The notes under the pieces were generated by a model, which saw only the letters and a program-made list of their open reading frames with translations, had not been told where the DNA came from and did not search any database. The position numbers and the translations under genes were made by a program. This document shows positions 47,635-56,229 of a stretch of 64,000 nucleotides of DNA, piece by piece (positions within the stretch are counted from its first letter, which is position 1; each line of letters opens with the position of its first letter). This stretch comes from Mycolicibacterium helvum (lineage in GTDB: Bacteria > Actinomycetota > Actinomycetes > Mycobacteriales > Mycobacteriaceae): assembly GCF_010731895.1 (NCBI RefSeq), contig NZ_AP022596.1, positions 3,844,001 to 3,908,000 of the forward strand, written 5' to 3'.

Positions 47635-48443
47635 CCGACCGTGTCACCCGCGCCGACGTCATCCCGCACCGGCCGCCGCCGGCCCGCCCGCAGGCGCGTA
47701 TCTGTGTGTTGGCCCCCCTGAATTACCCCGACATCACTGCGGCCGACGTCGAGCTGATCACCAGGTTCACCCGCGTCGCACTGACGACCCTGGTCGAACT
47801 GGATGTCGAGTACGAACTGTGGGACGGGTCTGTTCCGATCGAAAAGCCCAGCAGTGCAGCGGAGTTCGATGGACTGCTGCTGCTCGGCGGCGGCGACGTG
47901 GACGGCTCCTGCTACGGCGTGAACGCTCCGAATCCCAAGGCCTACGGTGTGGACGTGCGCGCCGATCGCGACGCACTGGCCGCAATCGCCGCCGCGCAGA
48001 ACGCCGGCCGGCCGGTGCTCGGGATCTGCCGGGGTTCCCAGCTGCTCAACGTGGCCCGTGGCGGCACCCTGATCGGCGATATCGAGGATTACGCGCTGCA
48101 CCACGGTGCACCCGGTGAGCCCGAATTCGTCAACGAGCCGATCGATATCGTGGCCGGCACCCGGCTGGCGGAAATCCTGGGCACCGATCGGGTCATCGCT
48201 CGGTCCGGACATCATCAGGCCGTCGACACCGTGGGGGAGGGGTTGGTCGTCGCGGCGCGGGCACTGGACGGCATCGTGGAGGCAACCGAGGACCCCAATC
48301 GTTGGTACGTCGGGGTGCAGTGGCATCCCGAGGACGAGGACGGCCCGGCGACCGACCGGCTGGCGTTATTCGGTGCGTTCGTCCGGGCCGCGGCGGCAGT
48401 GCGCCAAACCCGGGATGGCACCGCGCGTGTTGGTACGCCTTAG
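47631..48443 (+). CDS. Gamma-glutamyl-amine hydrolase (peptidase C26), copy 2
   Basis: 270 residues from GTG 47631. Same fold: LLLLGGGDVDGSCYGVN, LGICRGSQLLNVARGG with the nucleophile Cys, and VGVQWHPEDEDGPATD. It is longer at the N-terminus than copy 1 and diverged well beyond recent duplication. Two hydrolases could mean two gamma-glutamyl substrates, or a heteromer. PucR follows 51 bp downstream. Confidence 0.85.
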   Translation: MTDRVTRADVIPHRPPPARPQARICVLAPLNYPDITAADVELITRFTRVALTTLVELDVEYELWDGSVPIEKPSSAAEFDGLLLLGGGDVDGSCYGVNAPNPKAYGVDVRADRDALAAIAAAQNAGRPVLGICRGSQLLNVARGGTLIGDIEDYALHHGAPGEPEFVNEPIDIVAGTRLAEILGTDRVIARSGHHQAVDTVGEGLVVAARALDGIVEATEDPNRWYVGVQWHPEDEDGPATDRLALFGAFVRAAAAVRQTRDGTARVGTP

Positions 48444-48493
48444 CGCGGCGTGTCGAGGCCGGAAGGACGCGCCCGCGCCAAAAGATTGACGGC

Positions 48494-50026
48494 ATGGCGA
48501 TCACTGCGCGGGACCTGGCGCACGTCGAGGCGCTGGGTCTGAGGCTTGCCGCTGGCGCCGGGGCGGCCGAACGCGAGATCACCTGGGCGCACGCCATCGA
48601 ATTGGCTGACCCCACGCCGTATCTGTCGGGCGGGGAGCTGGTGATGACGACCGGTATCAACATTGGCGCCGACGCAGCTGCGCAGACCGCGTACGTCCGA
48701 CGGCTGGTCGCGGTGGGGATCGCCGCGCTGGCGGTCGACACCGGTACGACGATCTCCGATGTGCCTGCCGCCGTGCTGGCGGCCGGCGACGAGCTGGGCC
48801 TGCCGGTGCTGGTGGTCCCGCCGGCGACGCCGTTCATCGCGATCACCCGGGTGGTGATCGATTCGCTGCGCGCCGACGAACTGCGCTCGGTGCAACGCGT
48901 GGTCGATCAACAGCGGGTGCTCGCCCGCGCGACATTGCGCGGTGGCATCCCCGGCGCCGTCTCCGCACTGGCCGACTGTCTGGCGGCCGCGGTGGTGGTC
49001 ACCGATGCCGCAGGCAAGGCCTTGGCCGCGGCCGGCTCCGGAAACCTGGAATTAGTTGCCGCACTGTCGGATTCGCAACCGGATGCATGGCGGCGCACCG
49101 GCGGGTACGTCACGTTCGACGGCCAGGCTTACGTATCGGTCACCGGCCTGCGGGCCGCTCGGACCGTGCGAGGCCACCTCGGCGTGCGCACAGCGGAGCC
49201 GCTGACCAATTCCGAGCGGCTGCTCGTGGCCCATGCGGTTTCGCTGATCTCGATCGCGGTCGAGAAGCCTGCCCGGGTCGCTGAGGCCGAGCAGCGGCTG
49301 CGCACCGCCGTGACGCGCGAGCTGATCTCCGGCTCTGGCAATGTCGACAGCGGGGTGTTGCGCTACTTCGGCTTTGAGCCCGGTGCCGAGGTGGTTGTGC
49401 TGGTGCTCAACGGACTGGGGCCGGTACTGGATGCCGAACGGAACCTCGGCGCGGTGCTCGACCACGGTGGTCCCTACCTGATGACCCTGCTGGACGACGA
49501 GATCGTGGCGATCCTGCCCACCGGGGCGAGCAGGCGGCGGGTTCAGGCAGTGGCCGAGGCACTTGCCGGCGGGTTCCCGCCGGGCTCTGGAGGCGGCGTC
49601 AGTTCCACCGTCCGCTTCGCCGGCCTCGGTCTTGGCATGCAGCAGGCGCGTACCGCCGCGCGATGCAGATCAAGTTCGGTGATCGGCAAATTTGACGATC
49701 TGGGCGCATACGGGGTGCTACTCGCTGGTCGCAGCCCCGATGAACTCCGAGTGCTCGCCGGTCTGCTGCGGCCGCTCACCGACGCCGGCGAGGCGGACGA
49801 GAACCTCGCCACATTGACGGCTTTCCTGCAGCATCATGGCCAGATGGCGGGCGCCGCCGCCGAGCTGGGCGTGCATCGCCATACCCTGCGCAACCGGATG
49901 CGGCGTATCTGCGCCCTACTGTCCGACGACCTGGAATCGGCTGACAGCCGTGCCCAGTTGTGGCTGGCCCTGCAGGCCCGCCAGTTGATCGAGGATCAGC
50001 CCAACGCGGGTGGGGCGCAGCGGTAA
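48494..50026 (+). CDS. PucR/CdaR-family transcriptional activator
   Basis: 510 residues from ATG 48494. N-terminal PucR domain (about 1-130, with ADPTPYLSGGELVMTTGINI), a GGDEF-like/CdaR middle, and a C-terminal helix-turn-helix AAAELGVHRHTLRNRMRRI of the HTH_30 type. PucR-type proteins often govern amine, purine or GABA-pathway genes. It lies between the two halves of the cluster, so it is the candidate regulator of both. Its 3' end overlaps the CoA-transferase gene tail to tail by 31 bp. Confidence 0.87.
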   Translation: MAITARDLAHVEALGLRLAAGAGAAEREITWAHAIELADPTPYLSGGELVMTTGINIGADAAAQTAYVRRLVAVGIAALAVDTGTTISDVPAAVLAAGDELGLPVLVVPPATPFIAITRVVIDSLRADELRSVQRVVDQQRVLARATLRGGIPGAVSALADCLAAAVVVTDAAGKALAAAGSGNLELVAALSDSQPDAWRRTGGYVTFDGQAYVSVTGLRAARTVRGHLGVRTAEPLTNSERLLVAHAVSLISIAVEKPARVAEAEQRLRTAVTRELISGSGNVDSGVLRYFGFEPGAEVVVLVLNGLGPVLDAERNLGAVLDHGGPYLMTLLDDEIVAILPTGASRRRVQAVAEALAGGFPPGSGGGVSSTVRFAGLGLGMQQARTAARCRSSSVIGKFDDLGAYGVLLAGRSPDELRVLAGLLRPLTDAGEADENLATLTAFLQHHGQMAGAAAELGVHRHTLRNRMRRICALLSDDLESADSRAQLWLALQARQLIEDQPNAGGAQR

Positions 50027-51096
50027 CTGGCGGGAGTAACCGACATCGTCACCGGGTTGGCGACCTGGGCGGTGGCGCTGCCCGGAACCGCAACGGTGGT
50101 GGTGATACCGAGCCGGTCGGCGAAGGCGAACGCCTCGGCGACGTCGTTGATCGGTCCCGCGGGCACCCCGGCGGCGGTCAACCGCTGGTACCAATGGTCG
50201 GCGCCGGCGGCCTTGAGCGCGGGTTCGATCAGGGCGCACAATGCGTCCCGGTTCGCGACCCGTTGCGGGTTGGTGATGAAACGCGGGTCGTCTGCCAGGT
50301 CGGCAAGTCCGAGTACGGTGCAAAATGCCCGGTATTGCTTATCATTTCCGACGGCCACGGTGATCGGCCGGTCGGCGGTGTCGAACACCTGGTACGGCGC
50401 GATGCTGGGATGGCGGTTACCCATGATCGACGGCACCACGCCGGCGCCGAGATAACCGGAAGCCTGGTTCACCAGCGACGACAACAGCACCGCCATCAAA
50501 TTGGTGTCGACGCGTTGGCCCAGCCCGGTGCGGTCGCGGTAGGCCAGCGCGGCCAGGATGCCCGACAGGGCGTGCAGTCCGGCCAGCACATCGACCAATG
50601 CCACACCGGCTTTGGTGGGATCACCGGGCTCGGTGCCGGTGACGCTCATCAGACCGCCGACCGCCTGCACCAGCAGGTCGTAGCCCGGCAGTGCGGCACC
50701 GCCATCGCGGCCGAAACCGGTGATCGAACAGTAGATCAGGTCGGGTCGCACGGCGCACAGGTCGTCGTAACCCAGGTGCAGTTTCTCCATCGTGCCAGGC
50801 CGGAAGTTCTCCACCACGATGTCGGCGCCGGCCACGAGTTCGCGGGCGACACGCTGCCCATCGGAGTCGCTCAGGTCCAGTACGACAGACCGCTTGTTGC
50901 GATTGACGGAGTTGAAATACGTTGCAACACCGTCCGAGTCGTACGGCGGACCCCACTGCCGGGTGTCGTCGCCGAAGTCGGGGCGCTCGATCTTGATCAC
51001 CTCGGCGCCGAAGTCGCCGAGCATCATCGTCGCGTACGGACCGGCCAGTACCCGGCTGAAGTCGACCACGACCAGACCTTCTAGGGCTGCTGCCAT
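49996..51096 (-). CDS. Class III CoA-transferase (CaiB/BaiF), SUGCT/GcdG-like
   Basis: 366 residues from ATG 51096; ATG 51141 overlaps the aldehyde dehydrogenase stop (ATGA) and would add 15 residues. The N-terminus VVDFSRVLAGPYATMMLGDF and EVIKIERPDFGDDTRQWGPP fit the family, ALVDVLAGLHALSGILAAL holds the Asp that forms the aspartyl-CoA anhydride, and SIAPYQVFDTADRPITVAVG follows. With glutaryl-CoA dehydrogenase next to it, a glutarate CoA-transferase role fits, but acids of other length cannot be excluded. Confidence 0.82.
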   Translation of the reverse strand: MAAALEGLVVVDFSRVLAGPYATMMLGDFGAEVIKIERPDFGDDTRQWGPPYDSDGVATYFNSVNRNKRSVVLDLSDSDGQRVARELVAGADIVVENFRPGTMEKLHLGYDDLCAVRPDLIYCSITGFGRDGGAALPGYDLLVQAVGGLMSVTGTEPGDPTKAGVALVDVLAGLHALSGILAALAYRDRTGLGQRVDTNLMAVLLSSLVNQASGYLGAGVVPSIMGNRHPSIAPYQVFDTADRPITVAVGNDKQYRAFCTVLGLADLADDPRFITNPQRVANRDALCALIEPALKAAGADHWYQRLTAAGVPAGPINDVAEAFAFADRLGITTTVAVPGSATAQVANPVTMSVTPASYRCAPPALG

Positions 51097-51137
51097 GTGT
51101 TCACCGCCGCAAGACTCTTCGTCGACCCTTTGGGGCG

Positions 51138-52604
51138 TCATACTCCGGGCTGCCCACCGCGCAGGTACACCGTGGTGGTGTGGGTGAAGAAATCACGGGC
51201 CGCGCCACCTTGCTCTTTGGGGCCGAGTCCGCTCTTTTTCGCCCCGCCGAACGGCACGTGCGGGTCGGCGCCGGCCGATTCGGAGTTTATGTGCAGCACA
51301 CCGACATCGATGTGCTCGACCGCGGCAAGCGCCCGGGTCAGGTCCTGGGTGAACACTGCGGCGGACAAGCCGAATTCGCTGTCGTTGGCCAGCGCGAACG
51401 CCTGGTCGGCGTCGGTGGCGCGTTTGACGGCGAGCACGGGGCCGAACAGCTCCTCGGACCAGATGTCGGCAGGTGCGTCGGACAGTTCGAGGATCGTCGG
51501 TGCGACGAAGTAACCGTCCGCGAGCGGGCCGTCGAGATAGGCGGCCCCGCCGGTGAGTACGGTCGCACCCTGTTCGGTGGCGGCGTCGATCCCGGCCTGG
51601 ACGCAGCGCTGCGCGGCCTGGCTGACAACCGGCCCCATCTGCGTTGCGTCGTGCGCGGGGTCGCCCACCACAATGGCCCGCGCCCGGTCGCTCAACGCGG
51701 CGAGGAATCGATCGGCGATCCGCTCGGTGACGATTAATCGTGAGGTGGCTGTGCATTTTTGGCCGGTGGAGCGGAAGGCCCCGAGTATGACTTGGTCGAG
51801 CGCTAGGTCGATGTCTGCGTCATCGAGGACGACGGCGGCGTTTTTTCCGCCCATTTCGGCCTGAGCTGGTACCCCGCGGGCGGCGGCCGCGGCGGCGATG
51901 CGCCGGCCGACCGTGGTGGAGCCGGTGAAGCTGATCGCGGCGACGTCGGGGTGGTCGGCCAGTGCCGCACCGACTGGCGAGTCGCCGATCACCAGGTTGA
52001 GCACTCCCGGGGGCAGGCCGGCATCGGTTAATGCTTCCGCGAGCCGGATTGCCAGTAGGGGAACGGTGCTGGCCGGTTTCCACACCACGGTGTTGCCGTA
52101 TACCAGTGCGGGCGCGATTTTCCAGGCGGGGATGGCGATCGGGAAGTTGAACGGGGTGATGACGGCGACGACGCCAATCGGCTTGCGGGTCACCAGGATT
52201 TGTTCACCGGCGCGGGGAGAGGCGAAGATCTCGCCGCTCTGCCGGTCGCCCTCGTTGCCGTAATACCGCAGGATCTGGGCGGCCCGCCGGACCTCGCCGA
52301 TACCCTCGGCTGTGGTCTTGCCTTCCTCGGTCGCCAGCTCCAGACCCCAGGACGGCGCATTGCGCTCGACTGCGTCGGCGGCGGCCAGCAGCACCGCACC
52401 GCGCTGATGTATGGGCGTGCCGGCCCAGCTCGTGAGTGCCTCACCCGCCGCGGCGACCGCGTGCGAGACATCGGCAACCGTCGCGCAATGTCCCTCGGCG
52501 ACAACCACACGGGGACGCGCGGGGTTGACGCTGGTCACCATGTCGCCGGCGCCGACGAGCCATTGCCCGGCGATCAAGTGCCGGAGTTCGTTCGGGCTGG
52601 TCAT
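51138..52604 (-). CDS. NAD(P)-dependent aldehyde dehydrogenase (semialdehyde type)
   Basis: 488 residues from ATG 52604. Catalytic Glu in AEMGGKNAAVVLDDAD, catalytic Cys in FRSTGQKCTATSRLIV, cofactor residues in ITPFNFPIAIPAWKIAPAL and WKPASTVP, and EELFGPVLAVKRA. In this context it would oxidise glutarate or succinate semialdehyde to the diacid. Its stop overlaps (or nearly so) the CoA-transferase start; the acyl-CoA dehydrogenase gene ends 2 bp before its start. Confidence 0.85.
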   Translation of the reverse strand: MTSPNELRHLIAGQWLVGAGDMVTSVNPARPRVVVAEGHCATVADVSHAVAAAGEALTSWAGTPIHQRGAVLLAAADAVERNAPSWGLELATEEGKTTAEGIGEVRRAAQILRYYGNEGDRQSGEIFASPRAGEQILVTRKPIGVVAVITPFNFPIAIPAWKIAPALVYGNTVVWKPASTVPLLAIRLAEALTDAGLPPGVLNLVIGDSPVGAALADHPDVAAISFTGSTTVGRRIAAAAAARGVPAQAEMGGKNAAVVLDDADIDLALDQVILGAFRSTGQKCTATSRLIVTERIADRFLAALSDRARAIVVGDPAHDATQMGPVVSQAAQRCVQAGIDAATEQGATVLTGGAAYLDGPLADGYFVAPTILELSDAPADIWSEELFGPVLAVKRATDADQAFALANDSEFGLSAAVFTQDLTRALAAVEHIDVGVLHINSESAGADPHVPFGGAKKSGLGPKEQGGAARDFFTHTTTVYLRGGQPGV

Positions 52605-52605
52605 C

Positions 52606-53775
52606 TCAGCGGAACGCTGCTTGTCCGGTCAGGGCGCGTCCGATTGAGAGTAGGTGCATTTCGGAGGTGCCTTCGTAGGTGAGCACCGATTCGAGATTGT
52701 TGGCGTGTCGTAGCGGAGAGTATTCGAGGGTGATCCCGCTGCCGCCCAACAGGGTTCGGCACTGGCGGGCGATGGCCAGCGCCTCGCGGACATTGTTGAG
52801 TTTGCCCAGGCTGATCTGTTCGGGGCGGGCACCTTCGGCGTCTTTCATCCGGCCGAGGTGGACGGCCAGCAGCATGCCCTTGCCCAACTCCAGGGTCATG
52901 TTGGCCAGCTTCTCCTGCGTCAGCTGGAAACTCGACAGCGGCCGGTCGAAGACCTCACGATCCCTGGTGTAGGCGATCGCGGTCTCCAGGCTGTCACGTG
53001 CGGCACCGAGTGCACCGAACACGATGCCGAACCGTGCCTCATTGAGGCAGGACAGTGGCGCACCCAGGCTGGTGGCTTCCGGTAGCTGCGCCGAGGCCGG
53101 CAGCCGGACATTGTCCAGTACCAGCTCGGAGGTCACCGAGGCGCGCAACGACAGCTTCTTGTGGATGACGTTGGCGGTGAAACCCGGGGTGTCGGTCGGG
53201 ACCAGAAAGCCGCTGATATCGCCGTCGCCGTCGCCTGTTCTAGCCCACACCGTGGCCACATCGGCGAGATTGCCGTTGGTGATCCACATCTTGGTGCCAT
53301 CGAGGACCCAGTCGCGGCCGTCGCGGCGGGCGCGCGTGCGCATCCCGGCCGGGTTGGAGCCGAAGTCGGGTTCGGTCAGCCCGAAGCACCCGATTGCCTC
53401 GCCGGTGGCCAGCCGGGGCAGCCACTCGGTCTTCTGCTCCTCGGAGCCGTAACGGTAGATGGAGAACATCGACAGCGAGCCCTGCACCGACACGAAGCTG
53501 CGGAAACCGCTGTCACCGGCCTCGAGCTCCATACAGGCCAGCCCGTAGCTCACCGCGTTGGTACCCGCGCATCCATACCCCTGCAGGTGCATACCCAGCA
53601 AGCCCAGCGCACCGAACTCCCTACCGAGTTCTTTTGGCAGCGTGGCAGATTCGAACCAGTCCCCGACATTCGGGCGGAGCTTGGTATCGACGAACTTGCG
53701 CACGGTTGCCGCGATATCCCGTTCGTCGGCGTCAAGCAGACGATCGGTCGCAAACAGCTCCAGCGGTGCGGTCAT
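52606..53775 (-). CDS. Acyl-CoA dehydrogenase, glutaryl-CoA dehydrogenase-like
   Basis: 389 residues from ATG 53775. SFVSVQGSLSMFSIYRYGSE and IGCFGLTEPDFGSNPAGM are characteristic of glutaryl-CoA dehydrogenases (oxidative decarboxylation to crotonyl-CoA). KMWITNGNLADVATVWA is the flavin region and LTYEGTSEMH carries the catalytic Glu. FAD-dependent, needs electron-transfer flavoprotein. Between an aminotransferase and an aldehyde dehydrogenase, matching davTD-gcdH-type lysine catabolism. Confidence 0.82.
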   Translation of the reverse strand: MTAPLELFATDRLLDADERDIAATVRKFVDTKLRPNVGDWFESATLPKELGREFGALGLLGMHLQGYGCAGTNAVSYGLACMELEAGDSGFRSFVSVQGSLSMFSIYRYGSEEQKTEWLPRLATGEAIGCFGLTEPDFGSNPAGMRTRARRDGRDWVLDGTKMWITNGNLADVATVWARTGDGDGDISGFLVPTDTPGFTANVIHKKLSLRASVTSELVLDNVRLPASAQLPEATSLGAPLSCLNEARFGIVFGALGAARDSLETAIAYTRDREVFDRPLSSFQLTQEKLANMTLELGKGMLLAVHLGRMKDAEGARPEQISLGKLNNVREALAIARQCRTLLGGSGITLEYSPLRHANNLESVLTYEGTSEMHLLSIGRALTGQAAFR

Positions 53776-53788
53776 GTCAGGGCGCCTT

Positions 53789-55141
53789 TCAGAGGGTGGC
53801 GAAGCCGGCGCGCAACACGCCGAAGGCATCGAGCAGCAGCTCGTCGGGGATGGTCAGGGGCGGAAGGAAGCGCAGAACATTGCCGAAAGTCCCTGCGGTT
53901 AAGGTTAATACGCCGTTGTCGTGGCAGTACCGGGACACCGCGGCGACGGCGTCGCGGTTGGGTTCGGTGGTGCCGGGGATGACGAGTTCGGCGGCGATCA
54001 TGGCGCCGCGGCCGCGGATCTCACCGATCACACCCGAGCTGGCAGCGATGGACTGCAGTTCGCGCACCATCAGCTCGCCGATGTCGCGGGCACGGCCGAG
54101 CAGTCCATTGGTTTCGATTTCGTCGAACGCGCCGAGGGCGGCGGCGCAGGCCACCGGGTTGCCGGCATAGGTGCCCCCGATACCGCCGGCGTGTGCGGCG
54201 TCCATGACATCGGCGCGCCCGGTGACGGCGGCCAGCGGCAGGCCGCCGGCCAGCCCCTTCGCGGTGGTGATGAGGTCGGGTACCAACTTCTCGTGCTCGC
54301 AGGCGAACCAGGCGCCGGTGCGCGCGATGCCGGTCTGCACCTCATCGGCGACGAGCAGGATGCCACGCTCGCGGCAGAAGTCGGCCACCATCGTCAGGAA
54401 TCCCGGTGCGGGAACGATGAATCCGCCTTCGCCCTGGATGGGTTCGACCACCACACAGGCCACCGCGTCGGCACCGAGTTGGCTGTCGACCAACTGTGTC
54501 AACGCGCCGAATGCTTCTGCGGCGCAGTTGTCGGGTCCAGACGGCCAGCGGTAGGGGTAGGCCATCGGTGTCCGGTACACCTCTGGGGCGAACGGGCCGA
54601 ATTGGTGCTTATAGGGCTGGTTCTTGGCGGTCATCGTCATCGCCAGCAGGGAGCGGCCGTGGAATGCGTGGTCGAACACTACGACGGCCGGGCGCCCAGT
54701 CGCGACGCGGGCGTACTTCACGGCATTCTCGACGGCTTCGGCACCGGTGTTGAACAGTGCGGTGCGCTTGTCGTGGGTGCCGGGGGTGAGGGCGTTGAGG
54801 CGTTCGGCGACTGCGATGTAGCCCTCGTAGGGCGTGGCCAGGAAGCATGTGTGGGTGAACTGTGCGAGTTGCTCGGTGGCCCGCCTCACCACCGCAGGTG
54901 CGGAGTTGCCGACGGTGGTGACGGCGATGCCGCTGCCCAGGTCGATGAAGGAGTTGTCGTCGACGTCGACCAGGACACCACCGCCGGCTGCCGCGGCATA
55001 CACACCGGCGCCGCTGACCAGCCCGTGTGGCAGCGCAGCGGCGCGGCGGGCTGCCAGCTCGCGGGAGCGTGGCCCCGGAATCTCGGTGACGAGGCGTCGC
55101 ACTTGCGCCAGTTCGGTTCCGGCGATCAGCGGGAATGTCAT
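53789..55141 (-). CDS. 4-aminobutyrate/5-aminovalerate-type aminotransferase
   Basis: 450 residues from ATG 55141 (a GTG at 55171 is possible but less likely). Class III PLP aminotransferase: FNTGAEAVENAVKYAR, FDHAFHGRSLLAMT, VVVEPIQGEGGF, ADEVQTGIARTG (PLP Asp) and ITTAKGLAGGLPLAA (Schiff-base Lys). It is close to GabT/DavT and would move the amino group from GABA or 5-aminovalerate to 2-oxoglutarate. First gene of the leftward operon, divergent from comF. Confidence 0.87.
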   Translation of the reverse strand: MTFPLIAGTELAQVRRLVTEIPGPRSRELAARRAAALPHGLVSGAGVYAAAAGGGVLVDVDDNSFIDLGSGIAVTTVGNSAPAVVRRATEQLAQFTHTCFLATPYEGYIAVAERLNALTPGTHDKRTALFNTGAEAVENAVKYARVATGRPAVVVFDHAFHGRSLLAMTMTAKNQPYKHQFGPFAPEVYRTPMAYPYRWPSGPDNCAAEAFGALTQLVDSQLGADAVACVVVEPIQGEGGFIVPAPGFLTMVADFCRERGILLVADEVQTGIARTGAWFACEHEKLVPDLITTAKGLAGGLPLAAVTGRADVMDAAHAGGIGGTYAGNPVACAAALGAFDEIETNGLLGRARDIGELMVRELQSIAASSGVIGEIRGRGAMIAAELVIPGTTEPNRDAVAAVSRYCHDNGVLTLTAGTFGNVLRFLPPLTIPDELLLDAFGVLRAGFATL

Positions 55142-55187
55142 GCCATCAAGGCTAGGGACTGACCGGCGCACCTACCTGTGGCCGTAG

Positions 55188-55215
55188 TGTCCAATTTAAG
55201 AGCGGATACTGTCCA
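55188..55215. promoter_or_regulatory. Two direct repeats TGTCCA, 22 bp apart
   Basis: TGTCCA occurs at 55188-55193 and again at 55210-55215, so their starts are two helical turns apart on the same face. They lie between the aminotransferase start and comF, where the leftward catabolic operon must have its promoter. A regulator such as the PucR protein could bind here; no matched second site was found elsewhere in the cluster. Confidence 0.3.
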
Positions 55216-55297
55216 CTCCGTATATCGGAACGGTCGTGAGGATTCCGCCGGGCGCTATCCGACCCGGCGTGTCACCCCCAGCGTTCAAACTGTCTGC

Positions 55298-55933
55298 ATG
55301 CTTATTGGCGACCTCGTCCTCCCGCTGGAATGCGGAGGTTGCGGCGCACCGTCGACCACCTGGTGCGACACCTGCGCCGCAAGCCTGAAGGTGCACACCG
55401 ACGAACCCCACCTCGTCACCCCGCGCATCGACCCCGGCGTGCCCGTCTTCGCCCTCGGCCACTACGCCGGTTCGCGGCGCCAAGCCATCGTCGCGCTCAA
55501 GGAACACGGCCGTCGCGATCTGGTCGCGCCATTGGCCCGCGCCCTGGCACTTGGTATCCACCAGCTCGTCAGCTGGGGCATCCTCGACACCCCGTTCACG
55601 ATCGTCCCGGCCCCGACGCGCGCATTGGCCGCCCGCCGCCGCGGCGGTGATCCCGTCACCCGCATCGCCGCACAGGCCACCCAAAGGCACCCGGACATCG
55701 CTGTCACCCGCGCCCTCAAAACCCGCGCCCTGGTGCGCGACTCCGTCGGCCTCACGAGTGCCGATCGCGAGCGCAACCTGGCTGGCCGCGTCAAGATCGC
55801 AAAGCCAGTCACCGGCGACGTCCTGCTTGTCGACGACATCGTCACCACCGGTGCCACCGCGCGCGAAGCGGTCCGGATGCTGCGAAAAGTGGGGGCGAAT
55901 GTAACGGCCGTGCTGACCCTTGCGCACGCCTGA
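55298..55933 (+). CDS. ComF-family phosphoribosyltransferase-like protein
   Basis: 211 residues from ATG 55298. N-terminal zinc-ribbon-like Cys pairs (LECGGCGAPSTTWCDTCAAS), HYAGSRRQAIVALKEHG, and the PRPP loop LLVDDIVTTGATAREAV of type I phosphoribosyltransferases. ComF proteins aid single-strand DNA handling during transformation in other bacteria; the mycobacterial role is not established. Matches the Rv3242c position and marks return to the conserved backbone. Confidence 0.88.
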   Translation: MLIGDLVLPLECGGCGAPSTTWCDTCAASLKVHTDEPHLVTPRIDPGVPVFALGHYAGSRRQAIVALKEHGRRDLVAPLARALALGIHQLVSWGILDTPFTIVPAPTRALAARRRGGDPVTRIAAQATQRHPDIAVTRALKTRALVRDSVGLTSADRERNLAGRVKIAKPVTGDVLLVDDIVTTGATAREAVRMLRKVGANVTAVLTLAHA

Positions 55934-56229
55934 CCAGGCCAGGTAGAGCGCCGTTGTAACGGGGGGCGAAAGACTTGGAAACAGGTGCCGCAAAAAGGTG
56001 GCACGGGGCCGTGAACAACGACTACCTTCGGAGCCAACACGCCGTGAACACATCACGGGGCGGCCCAACACCCACAGGCCCGCCACTTCGCCGAAAACGG
56101 TAGGAGGTGAGGTTTTTCGACCCCTAGCGCCGGCGGGTGGAACTCGTGCCAATCCGGTCGGCGCAGCTACCGAAGACAGGCCGGCACGCCTGAGCGCGTG
56201 CAACCCGTAAGAGAAACGAGTTGTCAAGC
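55934..56229 (+). other. Structured 296-bp leader before hpf
   Basis: A gap without a credible gene but rich in pairing. GTGCC (55985-55989) pairs with GGCAC (56000-56004). CCGTGA (56042-56047) pairs with TCACGG (56053-56058) over a 5-base loop. GCACGC (56184-56189) pairs with GCGTGC (56196-56201) over a 6-base loop. GCCGTGAACA is repeated directly at 56008 and 56041. It could be a structured 5' untranslated region, but I cannot match a known riboswitch class. Confidence 0.45.

Noticed and set aside
56107..56127. Six-codon leader peptide (GTG to TAG) in the hpf leader
   Set aside because: The AGGAGG directly abuts the GTG with no spacer, so translation is unlikely; no repeated control codons are present.
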